A stretch of 18,059 bases of DNA from Janthinobacterium sp. (GTDB lineage: Bacteria > Pseudomonadota > Gammaproteobacteria > Burkholderiales > Burkholderiaceae_D), in the NCBI GenBank assembly GCA_003482555.1, contig DMYQ01000223.1, positions 1 to 18,059 of the forward strand. Reading direction: 5' to 3'. The notes below the pieces were generated by a model that was given only the letters and a program-made list of their open reading frames with translations, was not told where the DNA came from and did no database searches. Of the stretch, positions 1 through 5,804 are shown one piece after another (the first letter of the stretch is position 1; every line of letters starts with the position of its first letter). A program made the translations under genes and the position numbers.

Positions 1-35
1 CCCGACTTATTGAGGTGTTACGTGTAGCTTGAACG

Positions 36-74
36 ACGGCGCCCCGCACAGTCATGTGCCGGGCGCCGTTTTTT
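36..74 (+). terminator. Rho-independent terminator for an upstream plus-strand gene
   Basis: Arms at 37-50 and 55-68 pair over 14 positions with one C-C mismatch around the loop GTCA, and six T follow at 69-74. The T-run lies on the plus-strand side, so it ends a gene entering from the left edge. A reading frame that stops with TGA at 30-32 would fit, but too little of it is present to call. The structure sits 3 nt from the stop of the convergent gene at 77. On the minus strand the hairpin lacks a U-tract, so it would be a weaker stop there. Confidence 0.8.
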
Positions 75-76
75 CA

Positions 77-1222
77 CTAATCGCCCAACGTCTGGATTTC
101 AAGGCTCAGATTATCGATCGCCTTGTCGTTGTATTGCCCGGAAAAATACGCGTCGCCAAACAGGGCGCCGGCCTGCGCCTTGCCGCGCAAATGGATCAGC
201 GCCTGGCGCCGCTGCGCGCGGAAGCTTTCTTCCGGCACATGCGCGTATTCTTGCCGGATCGCCCGCGTGTACGCCAGGTAGACCTCGTCGTCCTGCCCCA
301 GGATGGCCAGGTCGATGCCGAGCATGACGTCTTTCAGGCGGTGCGCGATGGCTGGCCCCTGGAAGTGGTCGGTGACCCGTATCAGCTCGGCGACATCGAC
401 GCCCACCGCCAGGTCCAGGCCGCTGCCCAGCCACAGTTGCGCGCTCGCTTCCTCGTTTGAAAACAGCGCATCCTCGTCGCGCTCGTACAGCGCGTCGTGG
501 AACCAGAACGCCTTCTTGACCGTGTCCAGGTCGTGGCGCGTGGCCTGCGTGTTGGCGGCCCAGACGCGGATCTCGGCCAGGCCGTGCACCAGGTGGTCGA
601 GGTTGTGATAATGGCGCTCGGCGCCGCCGTAAGCGTCCGGGCCCGTCAGGTGGGCGAACCAGTGCTCGGCCAGGGCCGCGTCGGGAGCGGCGCCGCCGGG
701 CTGGTTCCACAAGCCGTCCCACTCCTTGCGCAACCAGCTCAGTATCCAGGCCCGGTATGCCGGCCCGGGCACGAATTTCTTCATGGTCCAGTTCCAACCC
801 ACCGGCCCTTCCAGCGCCTTGACGAAGCTGGAACTGACCGAACCGAGGTCGCGCGGCGGCATCACGAAGATAGTCTTGGCGCCCTGCAGCACGTCGACAT
901 TGGTTTGCTGGATCAGGTTTTCATAATCGAAATCGGCCGTGGTGCGGATGCCGCGTATCAGATAATCGGCGCCGTGCTTTTTCGCCACGCGCGCCGTGTA
1001 GTCGCTCTTGACGATGATCACCTGCACGTTCTCCCAGCCGCGCTCGCGGGCGCTCTGCTCGATGATCTTCTTGCGCTCTTCGGCCGGAAATTGCGGCTGC
1101 TTGACGGGGTTTTGCGACAGGAACACGATCACCTCGTCGGCGATCGAGCGGGCTTCGCCGATCACCCACATGTGGCCGTTGGTGATGGGGTCCAGGGTTC
1201 CCGAAAATCCGATTCTCTTCAT
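77..1222 (-). CDS. CoaD-like nucleotidyltransferase fused to an HD-type phosphohydrolase
   Basis: A 381-aa two-domain protein. Residues 1-160 look like phosphopantetheine adenylyltransferase: GTLDPITNGH at 8-17 (family GTFDPxTxGH), RGIR at 90-93 followed by DFDYE, and VSSSFVK at 129-135 (family ISSSLV). Residues 160-381 resemble the predicted metal-dependent HD phosphohydrolases: HYHNLDH at 204-210, FHD at 241-243, NEEAS at 256-260 and GIDLAILG at 302-309. Ordinary CoaD is about 160 aa and has no second domain. CoaD joins ATP and 4'-phosphopantetheine to make dephospho-CoA; the substrate of this divergent copy is uncertain and it may be a paralogue. I chose the ATG at 1222 because GGAG lies 7 nt upstream; the longer TTG start at 1234 would place this ribosome binding site inside the gene. 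It follows the histidine kinase by 82 nt and has its own candidate promoter. Cytoplasmic, since no signal peptide or membrane segment is seen. Confidence 0.85.
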   Translation of the reverse strand: MKRIGFSGTLDPITNGHMWVIGEARSIADEVIVFLSQNPVKQPQFPAEERKKIIEQSARERGWENVQVIIVKSDYTARVAKKHGADYLIRGIRTTADFDYENLIQQTNVDVLQGAKTIFVMPPRDLGSVSSSFVKALEGPVGWNWTMKKFVPGPAYRAWILSWLRKEWDGLWNQPGGAAPDAALAEHWFAHLTGPDAYGGAERHYHNLDHLVHGLAEIRVWAANTQATRHDLDTVKKAFWFHDALYERDEDALFSNEEASAQLWLGSGLDLAVGVDVAELIRVTDHFQGPAIAHRLKDVMLGIDLAILGQDDEVYLAYTRAIRQEYAHVPEESFRAQRRQALIHLRGKAQAGALFGDAYFSGQYNDKAIDNLSLEIQTLGD

Positions 1223-1252
1223 GCGTCGCTCCAAAAATGGCTAGTTCCGCAG

Positions 1253-1281
1253 AAGATATAGGGCGCCGCGCGCCCCGTCAA
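1253..1281 (-). promoter_or_regulatory. Candidate sigma-70 promoter of the CoaD-HD gene, with palindromic spacer
   Basis: On the minus strand TTGACG (1281-1276) is followed after 17 nt by TATCTT (1258-1253), 5/6 and 4/6 matches to consensus. Transcription would begin near 1246, giving a leader of about 24 nt that carries the GGAG site. The spacer contains a perfect inverted repeat, GGGCGC-GCG-GCGCCC (1261-1275). It could be an operator, or an intercistronic hairpin after the kinase gene. It has no U-tract, so it is not a good terminator. Confidence 0.4.
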
Positions 1282-1304
1282 TCAATAATACCGTTACAGT
1301 AAGA

Positions 1305-2636
1305 TTAAGCTTTCATTGCCTGGGGAAACTCGACGCGCACGCACAAACCATGCAAACGCTCCGATTTGCCCAGCGCCAGGCGGGCGCCGTGGCGCTCGGC
1401 GATGGCCTTGATGATGGCCAGCCCCAGGCCGCTGCCGCCGGCCGCGCTGCCCGGCACCCGGTAGAAGCGGCTGAATACGCGCCCCCGCTCCTCTTCTGAA
1501 ATGCCGGGGCCGCTGTCCTCGACCGCCAGGACCACCCCGCCCGGCCCCACCCGCAGGTCGAGGTCGACGGTGCCGCCGGCCGGCGTATATTTGATGGCGT
1601 TGTCGATCAGATTGCGCAGCATGATGACGAGGGCGTCGGCCTGGCCGCCGACCCTGGCGCCCGGGTCGGCGTGATGCAGGCCGAGGTCGATCTGGCGCGC
1701 CTGCGCGAAGCCGGCCATGTCGCCCAGGGTGCGCTTGACCAGCTCGCCCAGGTCGACCGGCCGCGGCGGCTCGCCGGCGGCGGCGCTCGCCTCCTGGCGG
1801 GCCAGCACCAGCAATTGCTCGACCAGGCGGGTGGAGCGCTCGATGCCGGCCGTCAGGCGCGACACGGCCAGCGCGCGCGCGCCCGCGTCCTCGGCGCGCT
1901 CCAGGCTCAGCACCTGCAACTTCAAGGCCGCCAGCGGCGTGCGCAATTCGTGCGCCGCGTCGGCAACAAAGTGCTGCTGGGCGTCGAAGGCGGTCTGGAC
2001 GCGCCCGAACAGCAAGTTCAATTCATGCACCAGCGGTTGCACCTCGTCCGGCAAGTCCGCTTCGGACACGGGCGACAAATCGTCGGCCTGGCGCGCCGCC
2101 ACCTGCTTGCGCACCCGCGCCACCGGCGCCAGCGAGCCGCTGACGACCCACCACACCACCAGCATCAGGATGGGCGCCATCAACGCGATCGGCCCCACCG
2201 TGCGCAGCGCCAGGCTGCCCGCCATCCGCTTGCGCACCGCCATGTCCTGGGCGATTTGCACGGTCTGGGAACTGGTTTGCACGGAAAAGATCCGGTAAGT
2301 GGTGCCGTTCGCCTTGACGTTGGAAAAACCCAGCACGGCGCGCTGCGGCAGTTGCGCGCGCGAAATCGAACGGAAAACCTGCACCCCGTCCGGTGTCCAC
2401 ACCTGCACCACGAGGTCGTTGTTGACGGGGTCGGCCGACGGCCCCTGCGGCACATTCGTCAGCGGCGTCCCGGAACGCAGGGACAGGGCCATTTGCTGCA
2501 TGTGATAATCGAAGATCTGGTCGGCGTCGTACAGGGCGCTGCGGTAGGCGATCGAGGCCTGCGCCAGCGCGGCCATGATGATGGCGGCCAGCAAGAACCA
2601 CAGCAAACGGCTACGCAGCGAATGCGTCACCTTCAT
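1305..2636 (-). CDS. Sensor histidine kinase, QseC/TctE type
   Basis: A 443-aa inner-membrane histidine kinase, partner of the response regulator immediately upstream. TM1 is at about 10-30. A periplasmic sensor of about 115 residues (the short kind that opens with HMQQMALSLR) is followed by TM2 at about 147-166 and a HAMP-like linker to about 215. The dimerisation and phosphoacceptor motif is AAHELRTPL with H229. The ATP-binding domain shows the N box NLIDNAIKY (342-350), G1 DSGPGI (374-379), an FSRFYR F-box (388-393) and G2 GSGLGL (401-406). All catalytic motifs look intact. The start ATG overlaps the regulator stop as ATGA (2633-2636), so the two are translationally coupled. The ligand is unknown. 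Linkage to a periplasmic DegQ-like protease suggests an envelope signal, which is inference. An exact QseC or TctE assignment is not possible from sequence alone. Confidence 0.93.
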   Translation of the reverse strand: MKVTHSLRSRLLWFLLAAIIMAALAQASIAYRSALYDADQIFDYHMQQMALSLRSGTPLTNVPQGPSADPVNNDLVVQVWTPDGVQVFRSISRAQLPQRAVLGFSNVKANGTTYRIFSVQTSSQTVQIAQDMAVRKRMAGSLALRTVGPIALMAPILMLVVWWVVSGSLAPVARVRKQVAARQADDLSPVSEADLPDEVQPLVHELNLLFGRVQTAFDAQQHFVADAAHELRTPLAALKLQVLSLERAEDAGARALAVSRLTAGIERSTRLVEQLLVLARQEASAAAGEPPRPVDLGELVKRTLGDMAGFAQARQIDLGLHHADPGARVGGQADALVIMLRNLIDNAIKYTPAGGTVDLDLRVGPGGVVLAVEDSGPGISEEERGRVFSRFYRVPGSAAGGSGLGLAIIKAIAERHGARLALGKSERLHGLCVRVEFPQAMKA

Positions 2637-3292
2637 AGTTTCGGCACCATGTAGCCGAGGCCGCGCACATTCTGTATCAATTCGCTGCCCAGCTTCTTGC
2701 GCAAGCCGTGGATGTAGACTTCGACGGCGTTGCTGTTGACTTCATCCTTCCAGCTGTACAGCTTTTCTTCCAGCTGCGCGCGCGAGAGCACGATGCCGGG
2801 ACGGGCGATCAGCGCTTCCAACACGGCCCACTCGCGCGCCGACAGGCTCACCGGATGGCCGCCGGCGCTCACTTCGCGGGTCAGGGGATTGATCGACACG
2901 CCCTGGTGCTCGAACACGGGTTCCGGCCGCCCGGAAGCGCGCCGCAGCAGGGCGCGGATGCGCGCCAGCAGTTCGTCGAGGTCGTACGGCTTCAGCACGT
3001 AATCGTCGGCGCCGGCGTCCAGGCCGGCGATGCGCTGCTCGACCGAATCGCGCGCCGTGGCCACCAGCACCGGCGTGTCCTGCTTGCGCAGACGCATCGC
3101 GCGCAGCACGTCGAGGCCGTCCCTGCGCGGCAAGCCCAGGTCGAGCAGCACCAGGTCGTAGCTTTGCGTGAGCAGCGCCGTGTCGGCCATGTCGCCGTCC
3201 TTGACCCAGTCGACCGCGTAGTGCTCGGCCCGCAACAGGTCGAGCACCACTTCGCCTATCATCGTATCGTCTTCCACCAGCAGTAATCGCAT
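2633..3292 (-). CDS. OmpR/PhoB-family response regulator
   Basis: A 219-aa DNA-binding response regulator. The receiver domain (1-115) has the acidic pocket E7/D8/D9, phosphoacceptor D51 in LLDLGLP, T79 and K101 in KPYD. The C-terminal winged helix (about 125-219) ends with VEVYIHGLRKKLG and a final RGLGYMV wing, typical of QseB/PmrA-like regulators. It probably receives phosphate from the kinase encoded next (ATGA overlap). It starts 45 nt after the protease stop. That gap holds a 7-bp stem with a 3-nt loop (3320-3336) but no U-tract on the minus strand, so read-through from degQ is likely. The purine-rich GAGA 4-8 nt ahead of the ATG is only a fair ribosome binding site. Targets are unknown; the repeats upstream of degQ are candidate autoregulatory sites. 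Confidence 0.95.
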   Translation of the reverse strand: MRLLLVEDDTMIGEVVLDLLRAEHYAVDWVKDGDMADTALLTQSYDLVLLDLGLPRRDGLDVLRAMRLRKQDTPVLVATARDSVEQRIAGLDAGADDYVLKPYDLDELLARIRALLRRASGRPEPVFEHQGVSINPLTREVSAGGHPVSLSAREWAVLEALIARPGIVLSRAQLEEKLYSWKDEVNSNAVEVYIHGLRKKLGSELIQNVRGLGYMVPKL

Positions 3293-3337
3293 GTTTCTCT
3301 TTCTTGTTTGCGGCCCGCGCTTGCGCCGCGCGCAAGT

Positions 3338-4873
3338 TTAACCCAGGCGCACCGGAATAAAGATGCGATCGTTGCCGCGCTGTATCAGCAACGCCACCGA
3401 CTTGGCCGATTTCGACACCAAATCGCGTACCTGTTCGACACTGGCGACCGGCTTGCCGTTCACCGACAATAACACGTCGCCCGACTGCACTCCGGCATAC
3501 GCGGCGGCGCCGCTGGCGTCTTCCACCAGCAGGCCGGCGCCGATGCCGCTGGCGCGCCGCTCTTCCGGTTGCAGCGGACGCAGGGCCAGGCCCAGCTGGA
3601 CCTTGCCGGCCGGCGCATCGCCGCGGTTGACATCGGCCACCTTGTCGGCGGAATTACCCAGCGTGGCCTTGAGCGTGATCGTCTCGCCGTCGCGCCAGAC
3701 TTCCATCGTCACGGCGTCGCCCGGCGCCTCCGTCTCTATCAGCGCCGGCAAGTCGGCCGAGGCCACGATGCTCTTGCCGTCCAGTTTGCGGATCACGTCG
3801 CCCGGCTTCAGGCCGGCCCGGTCGGCCGGGCTGCCCGCCTCCACATTGGCCACCAGCGCGCCTTCCGGCGACGCCAGCTTGAAGGAATCGGCGAAGCCCT
3901 GGTTCACTTCCTGCACCGTCACGCCCAGCTTGGCGTGGTTCACCTTGCCGGTGGCGACGATCTGATTCTTGATGCGGTTGGCGACGTCGATCGGGATCGC
4001 GAACGACAGACCCTGGTAGCCGCCCGTCTGGCTATAGATTTGCGAATTCACGCCCACCACTTCGCCGCGCACATTGAACAGCGGCCCGCCCGAGTTGCCG
4101 GGATTGACGGCCACGTCGGTCTGGATGAAGGGCACGTTGCTGTCGTCCGGCAGCGAACGGCCCTTGGCGCTGACGACGCCGGCCGTCACCGTGCTGTCGA
4201 AACCGTAGGGCGAGCCGATCGCCAGCACCCATTCGCCCACCTTCAAGTCGCGCGAATTGCCGAGCGGGACGACGGGCAGGTTCTTGGCCTCGATCTTCAG
4301 GATGGCGATGTCGGTCTTCGGATCGGAACCGAGCACGCGGGCGTGGAACTCGCGCCTGTCGGTCAGCTTGACGGTCACTTCCTTGGCGTCGCGCACGACG
4401 TGGGCATTGGTCATGATGATGCCGTCCGGGCTGACGATGAAGCCGGAGCCGAGGCCGTGGGTCGGGATGTCGCGCCCGCCCCGGTTGTTGCCGCCCTGGG
4501 GGCCCTGGAAGCGGCGGAAAAATTCAAAGAAGGGATCGTTGTCGAACGGATCCGAACGGGGCGCGTTGCCTTGCGCGGCGTCGGACTGGTCGAGGCCGGC
4601 TCGCGTGACGCCGGTGACGCTGATGTTGACCACGGCCGGGCTGTTGCGGGCGGCGATCTGGCTGAAGTCGGGCAGCGCCATCGTCAGTTGCGGCGCCGCC
4701 GGCGCCGCCGCGAGAGGCGCGGCCGGCGCGCCGACCGCGGCGACCGGCGCGTTCGCGACGGCGTTATTCTGGTGCACGGCGACGGCGCCGACCGCGCCCA
4801 CGACGCCGACCGCCGCCAAGGCCAGGGTCAGCCCTTTCAAAGTCGTCGACCCGGATTGAGATGATTTTTGCAT
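3338..4873 (-). CDS. degQ: Periplasmic Do-family serine protease (DegP/DegQ/MucD type)
   Basis: A 511-aa HtrA-type protease and chaperone that degrades or refolds misfolded envelope proteins. An N-terminal hydrophobic segment (about 14-33) acts as signal or anchor, followed by an Ala/Pro-rich stretch and a short Gly/Asn-rich, Phe-containing loop (about 108-135) resembling the LA loop. The catalytic triad is visible: H158 in TNAHVV, D188 in KTDIAIL and S261 in GNSGGPL. Two PDZ domains follow, at about 314-405 and 425-510. Length and two-PDZ layout match DegP/DegQ/MucD; the paralogue name is a judgement. GAGGAG lies 6-7 nt ahead of the ATG. It is the first gene of a likely operon with the two-component pair. 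The leader holds an 8-bp inverted repeat next to the ribosome binding site (4888-4918), and phased repeats lie farther upstream. Confidence 0.93.
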   Translation of the reverse strand: MQKSSQSGSTTLKGLTLALAAVGVVGAVGAVAVHQNNAVANAPVAAVGAPAAPLAAAPAAPQLTMALPDFSQIAARNSPAVVNISVTGVTRAGLDQSDAAQGNAPRSDPFDNDPFFEFFRRFQGPQGGNNRGGRDIPTHGLGSGFIVSPDGIIMTNAHVVRDAKEVTVKLTDRREFHARVLGSDPKTDIAILKIEAKNLPVVPLGNSRDLKVGEWVLAIGSPYGFDSTVTAGVVSAKGRSLPDDSNVPFIQTDVAVNPGNSGGPLFNVRGEVVGVNSQIYSQTGGYQGLSFAIPIDVANRIKNQIVATGKVNHAKLGVTVQEVNQGFADSFKLASPEGALVANVEAGSPADRAGLKPGDVIRKLDGKSIVASADLPALIETEAPGDAVTMEVWRDGETITLKATLGNSADKVADVNRGDAPAGKVQLGLALRPLQPEERRASGIGAGLLVEDASGAAAYAGVQSGDVLLSVNGKPVASVEQVRDLVSKSAKSVALLIQRGNDRIFIPVRLG

Positions 4874-4887
4874 GGTGCGCTCCTCTG

Positions 4888-4918
4888 TATTGAATGGGAT
4901 TCGGGAATGTATTCAATA
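4888..4918 (-). promoter_or_regulatory. Inverted repeat in the degQ leader
   Basis: TATTGAAT (4888-4895) and ATTCAATA (4911-4918) are a perfect 8-bp inverted repeat with a 15-nt spacer, itself containing a smaller imperfect repeat (ATTC/GAAT). It ends only a few bases from the GAGGAG of degQ. It could be an operator for the linked OmpR-type regulator or an mRNA hairpin at the ribosome binding site. The AT-rich arms stand out in GC-rich DNA. Confidence 0.4.
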
Positions 4919-4948
4919 TGAGGCATGAGTCTTAGACATCGCTTAATG

Positions 4949-4998
4949 TTAACGGCGGTGGATGGCGGTGAATGGCTGTTGAGTGGAAGTTAACGGCG
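4949..4998. repeat. Helically phased direct repeats upstream of degQ
   Basis: GTTAACGGCG occurs at 4949-4958 and again at 4989-4998, exactly 40 bp apart. Between them are 10-bp units GGCGGTGGAT (4954-4963), GGCGGTGAAT (4964-4973) and a looser GGCTGTTGAG (4974-4983). The 10- and 40-bp spacing places the copies on one face of the helix, as expected for cooperative binding of an OmpR-type regulator. The binding role is inferred. Confidence 0.35.
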
Positions 4999-5021
4999 CC
5001 GGCCGGGAAAAACCCGGCCGG
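4999..5021 (-). terminator. Strong hairpin between ibpA and degQ, possible terminator
   Basis: CCGGCCGGG (4999-5007) and CCCGGCCGG (5013-5021) form a perfect 9-bp stem with a five-base A loop (T loop on the minus strand). It lies 48 nt beyond the ibpA stop. No U-tract follows on the minus strand, so it may slow or process rather than fully terminate the ibpA transcript. Confidence 0.4.
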
Positions 5022-5068
5022 TGGACGACTCGTGTGACGCCAAAAACACACTTTAAAACCGCGCGCTC

Positions 5069-5524
5069 TTACGCGGCTTGACGTTCCAGCGCGCTGACGT
5101 TGGCGCCGCCGTCGATGACGATCTGGCGCGGCTTGAGCGCTTCCGGCACTTCGCGCACCAGCGAGATGGTCAGCATGCCGTTGTCGAAGCTGGCGCCGGT
5201 GACCTTGACGTGGTTGGCCAACTGGAAGCGCTGCTCGAAGTCGCGCGCGGCGATCCCCCGGTGCAGATAAGTGCGCTCGATGCCGTCTTTTTGCTTGCGA
5301 CCGCTCACCTGCAGCGATTCGCGTTCGGCGACGATATCGATTTCGTCGCGGTTGAAGCCGGCCAGCGCCATCACGATGCGGTAGTTATCCTCCGACACCA
5401 GTTCGATATTGTAGGGAGGGTAGCTGGGCTGGGCGTCGGCGCGCTGGGTTTCATTGAGCAAATGGGCCAGGCGATCGAAGCCGATGGCGGAACGGTACAG
5501 GGGGGCGAGGTCGAATGTACGCAT
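5069..5524 (-). CDS. ibpA: Small heat-shock protein, IbpA/Hsp20 family
   Basis: A 151-aa cytoplasmic holdase that binds unfolding proteins and passes them to DnaK/ClpB. The opening MRTFDLAPLYRSAIGFDRL is almost the E. coli IbpA N-terminus. The alpha-crystallin domain (about 35-130) includes YPPYNIELV, AGFNRDEIDI, ERTYLHRGIA and ASFDNGMLTI, and the C-terminal tail has a PRQIVI motif matching the family's I-x-I anchor. I chose the ATG at 5524 rather than the open frame up to 5581, because the family N-terminus begins there and AGGA lies 8 nt upstream. That AGGA is sequestered in a ROSE-type thermometer in the leader, and a sigma-32-like promoter lies at 5594-5621, so both transcriptional and translational heat induction are likely. 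It is divergent from the M61 peptidase and upstream of degQ. Confidence 0.95.
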   Translation of the reverse strand: MRTFDLAPLYRSAIGFDRLAHLLNETQRADAQPSYPPYNIELVSEDNYRIVMALAGFNRDEIDIVAERESLQVSGRKQKDGIERTYLHRGIAARDFEQRFQLANHVKVTGASFDNGMLTISLVREVPEALKPRQIVIDGGANVSALERQAA

Positions 5525-5529
5525 GATGA

Positions 5530-5583
5530 ATATCCTTTTGTAAGTGAAGCGATATGGTGGCGCGGACCTCACGATGAGCATCC
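5530..5583 (-). promoter_or_regulatory. ROSE-type RNA thermometer in the ibpA leader
   Basis: In the minus-strand mRNA, AUAUCGCUU (5555-5547) pairs with AAGGAUAU (5537-5530), leaving one bulged G (5550) and a 9-nt loop. This buries the AGGA Shine-Dalgarno, which sits 8 nt before the ATG. The UCGCU strand facing AGGA with a bulged G matches the known ROSE core (UYGCU against AGGA). A second hairpin lies just upstream, with CUCA-UCG-UGAG inside a GGA/UCC clamp (5583-5564), giving the multi-hairpin layout of ROSE elements. Melting at high temperature would free the ribosome site. Confidence 0.75.
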
Positions 5584-5593
5584 GCTGATACCG

Positions 5594-5621
5594 ATATACG
5601 GTTCGCGGCGCGCTTTACAAG
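5594..5621 (-). promoter_or_regulatory. Candidate sigma-32 promoter of ibpA
   Basis: On the minus strand CTTGTAA (5621-5615) is followed after 13 nt by CCGTATAT (5601-5594), compared with CTTGAAA and CCCCATAT. Six of eight -10 positions match. It gives a leader of about 60-70 nt that contains the complete thermometer. The gene's family supports a heat-shock promoter here. Confidence 0.5.
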
Positions 5622-5623
5622 GC

Positions 5624-5650
5624 CTTGAAAAAGCGCCGAAGACGCCCCAT
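5624..5650 (+). promoter_or_regulatory. Candidate sigma-32 promoter of the M61 peptidase
   Basis: CTTGAAA (5624-5630) is followed after 14 nt by CCCCAT (5645-5650), an exact match to both sigma-32 core elements with permitted spacing. It faces the M61 gene, about 150 nt upstream of its ATG. Its -35 lies 2 bp from the -35 of the divergent ibpA promoter. Confidence 0.5.
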
Positions 5651-5774
5651 GGCGGCAAAAAATAATGAAAAATATTCGCTCCGGCGAGGCCGTCCCGCGC
5701 GGCCGCCGCGGCGCCAGCACTGGCATGCTAAACTGATATCGAGTCAGCATAGTCCGGCGGCGGCGCGGCCGCGC

Positions 5775-5796
5775 CGGATTGCCCATCCGTTTTTTT
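5775..5796 (+). terminator. Terminator-like hairpin in the M61 leader
   Basis: CGGAT (5775-5779), loop TGCCC, ATCCG (5785-5789), then seven T (5790-5796), only 8 nt before the chosen ATG of the peptidase. The stem is just 5 bp, so it is weak, but a 16-bp GC palindrome (5761-5776) abuts it. It could act as an attenuator. Confidence 0.3.
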
Positions 5797-5804
5797 CACC
5801 GCCC

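Noticed and set aside
3569..4864. A 431-codon plus-strand frame opposite degQ.
   Set aside because: His/Arg/Asp-rich low-complexity translation; the protease triad and PDZ domains are on the minus strand.
5525..5581. A 19-residue upstream extension of IbpA.
   Set aside because: The family N-terminus starts at 5524, and the extension region forms the thermometer and ribosome site.
5625..5804. A 60-codon N-terminal extension of the M61 peptidase.
   Set aside because: Arg/Pro-rich, would bury the signal peptide, and overlaps the candidate sigma-32 promoter.
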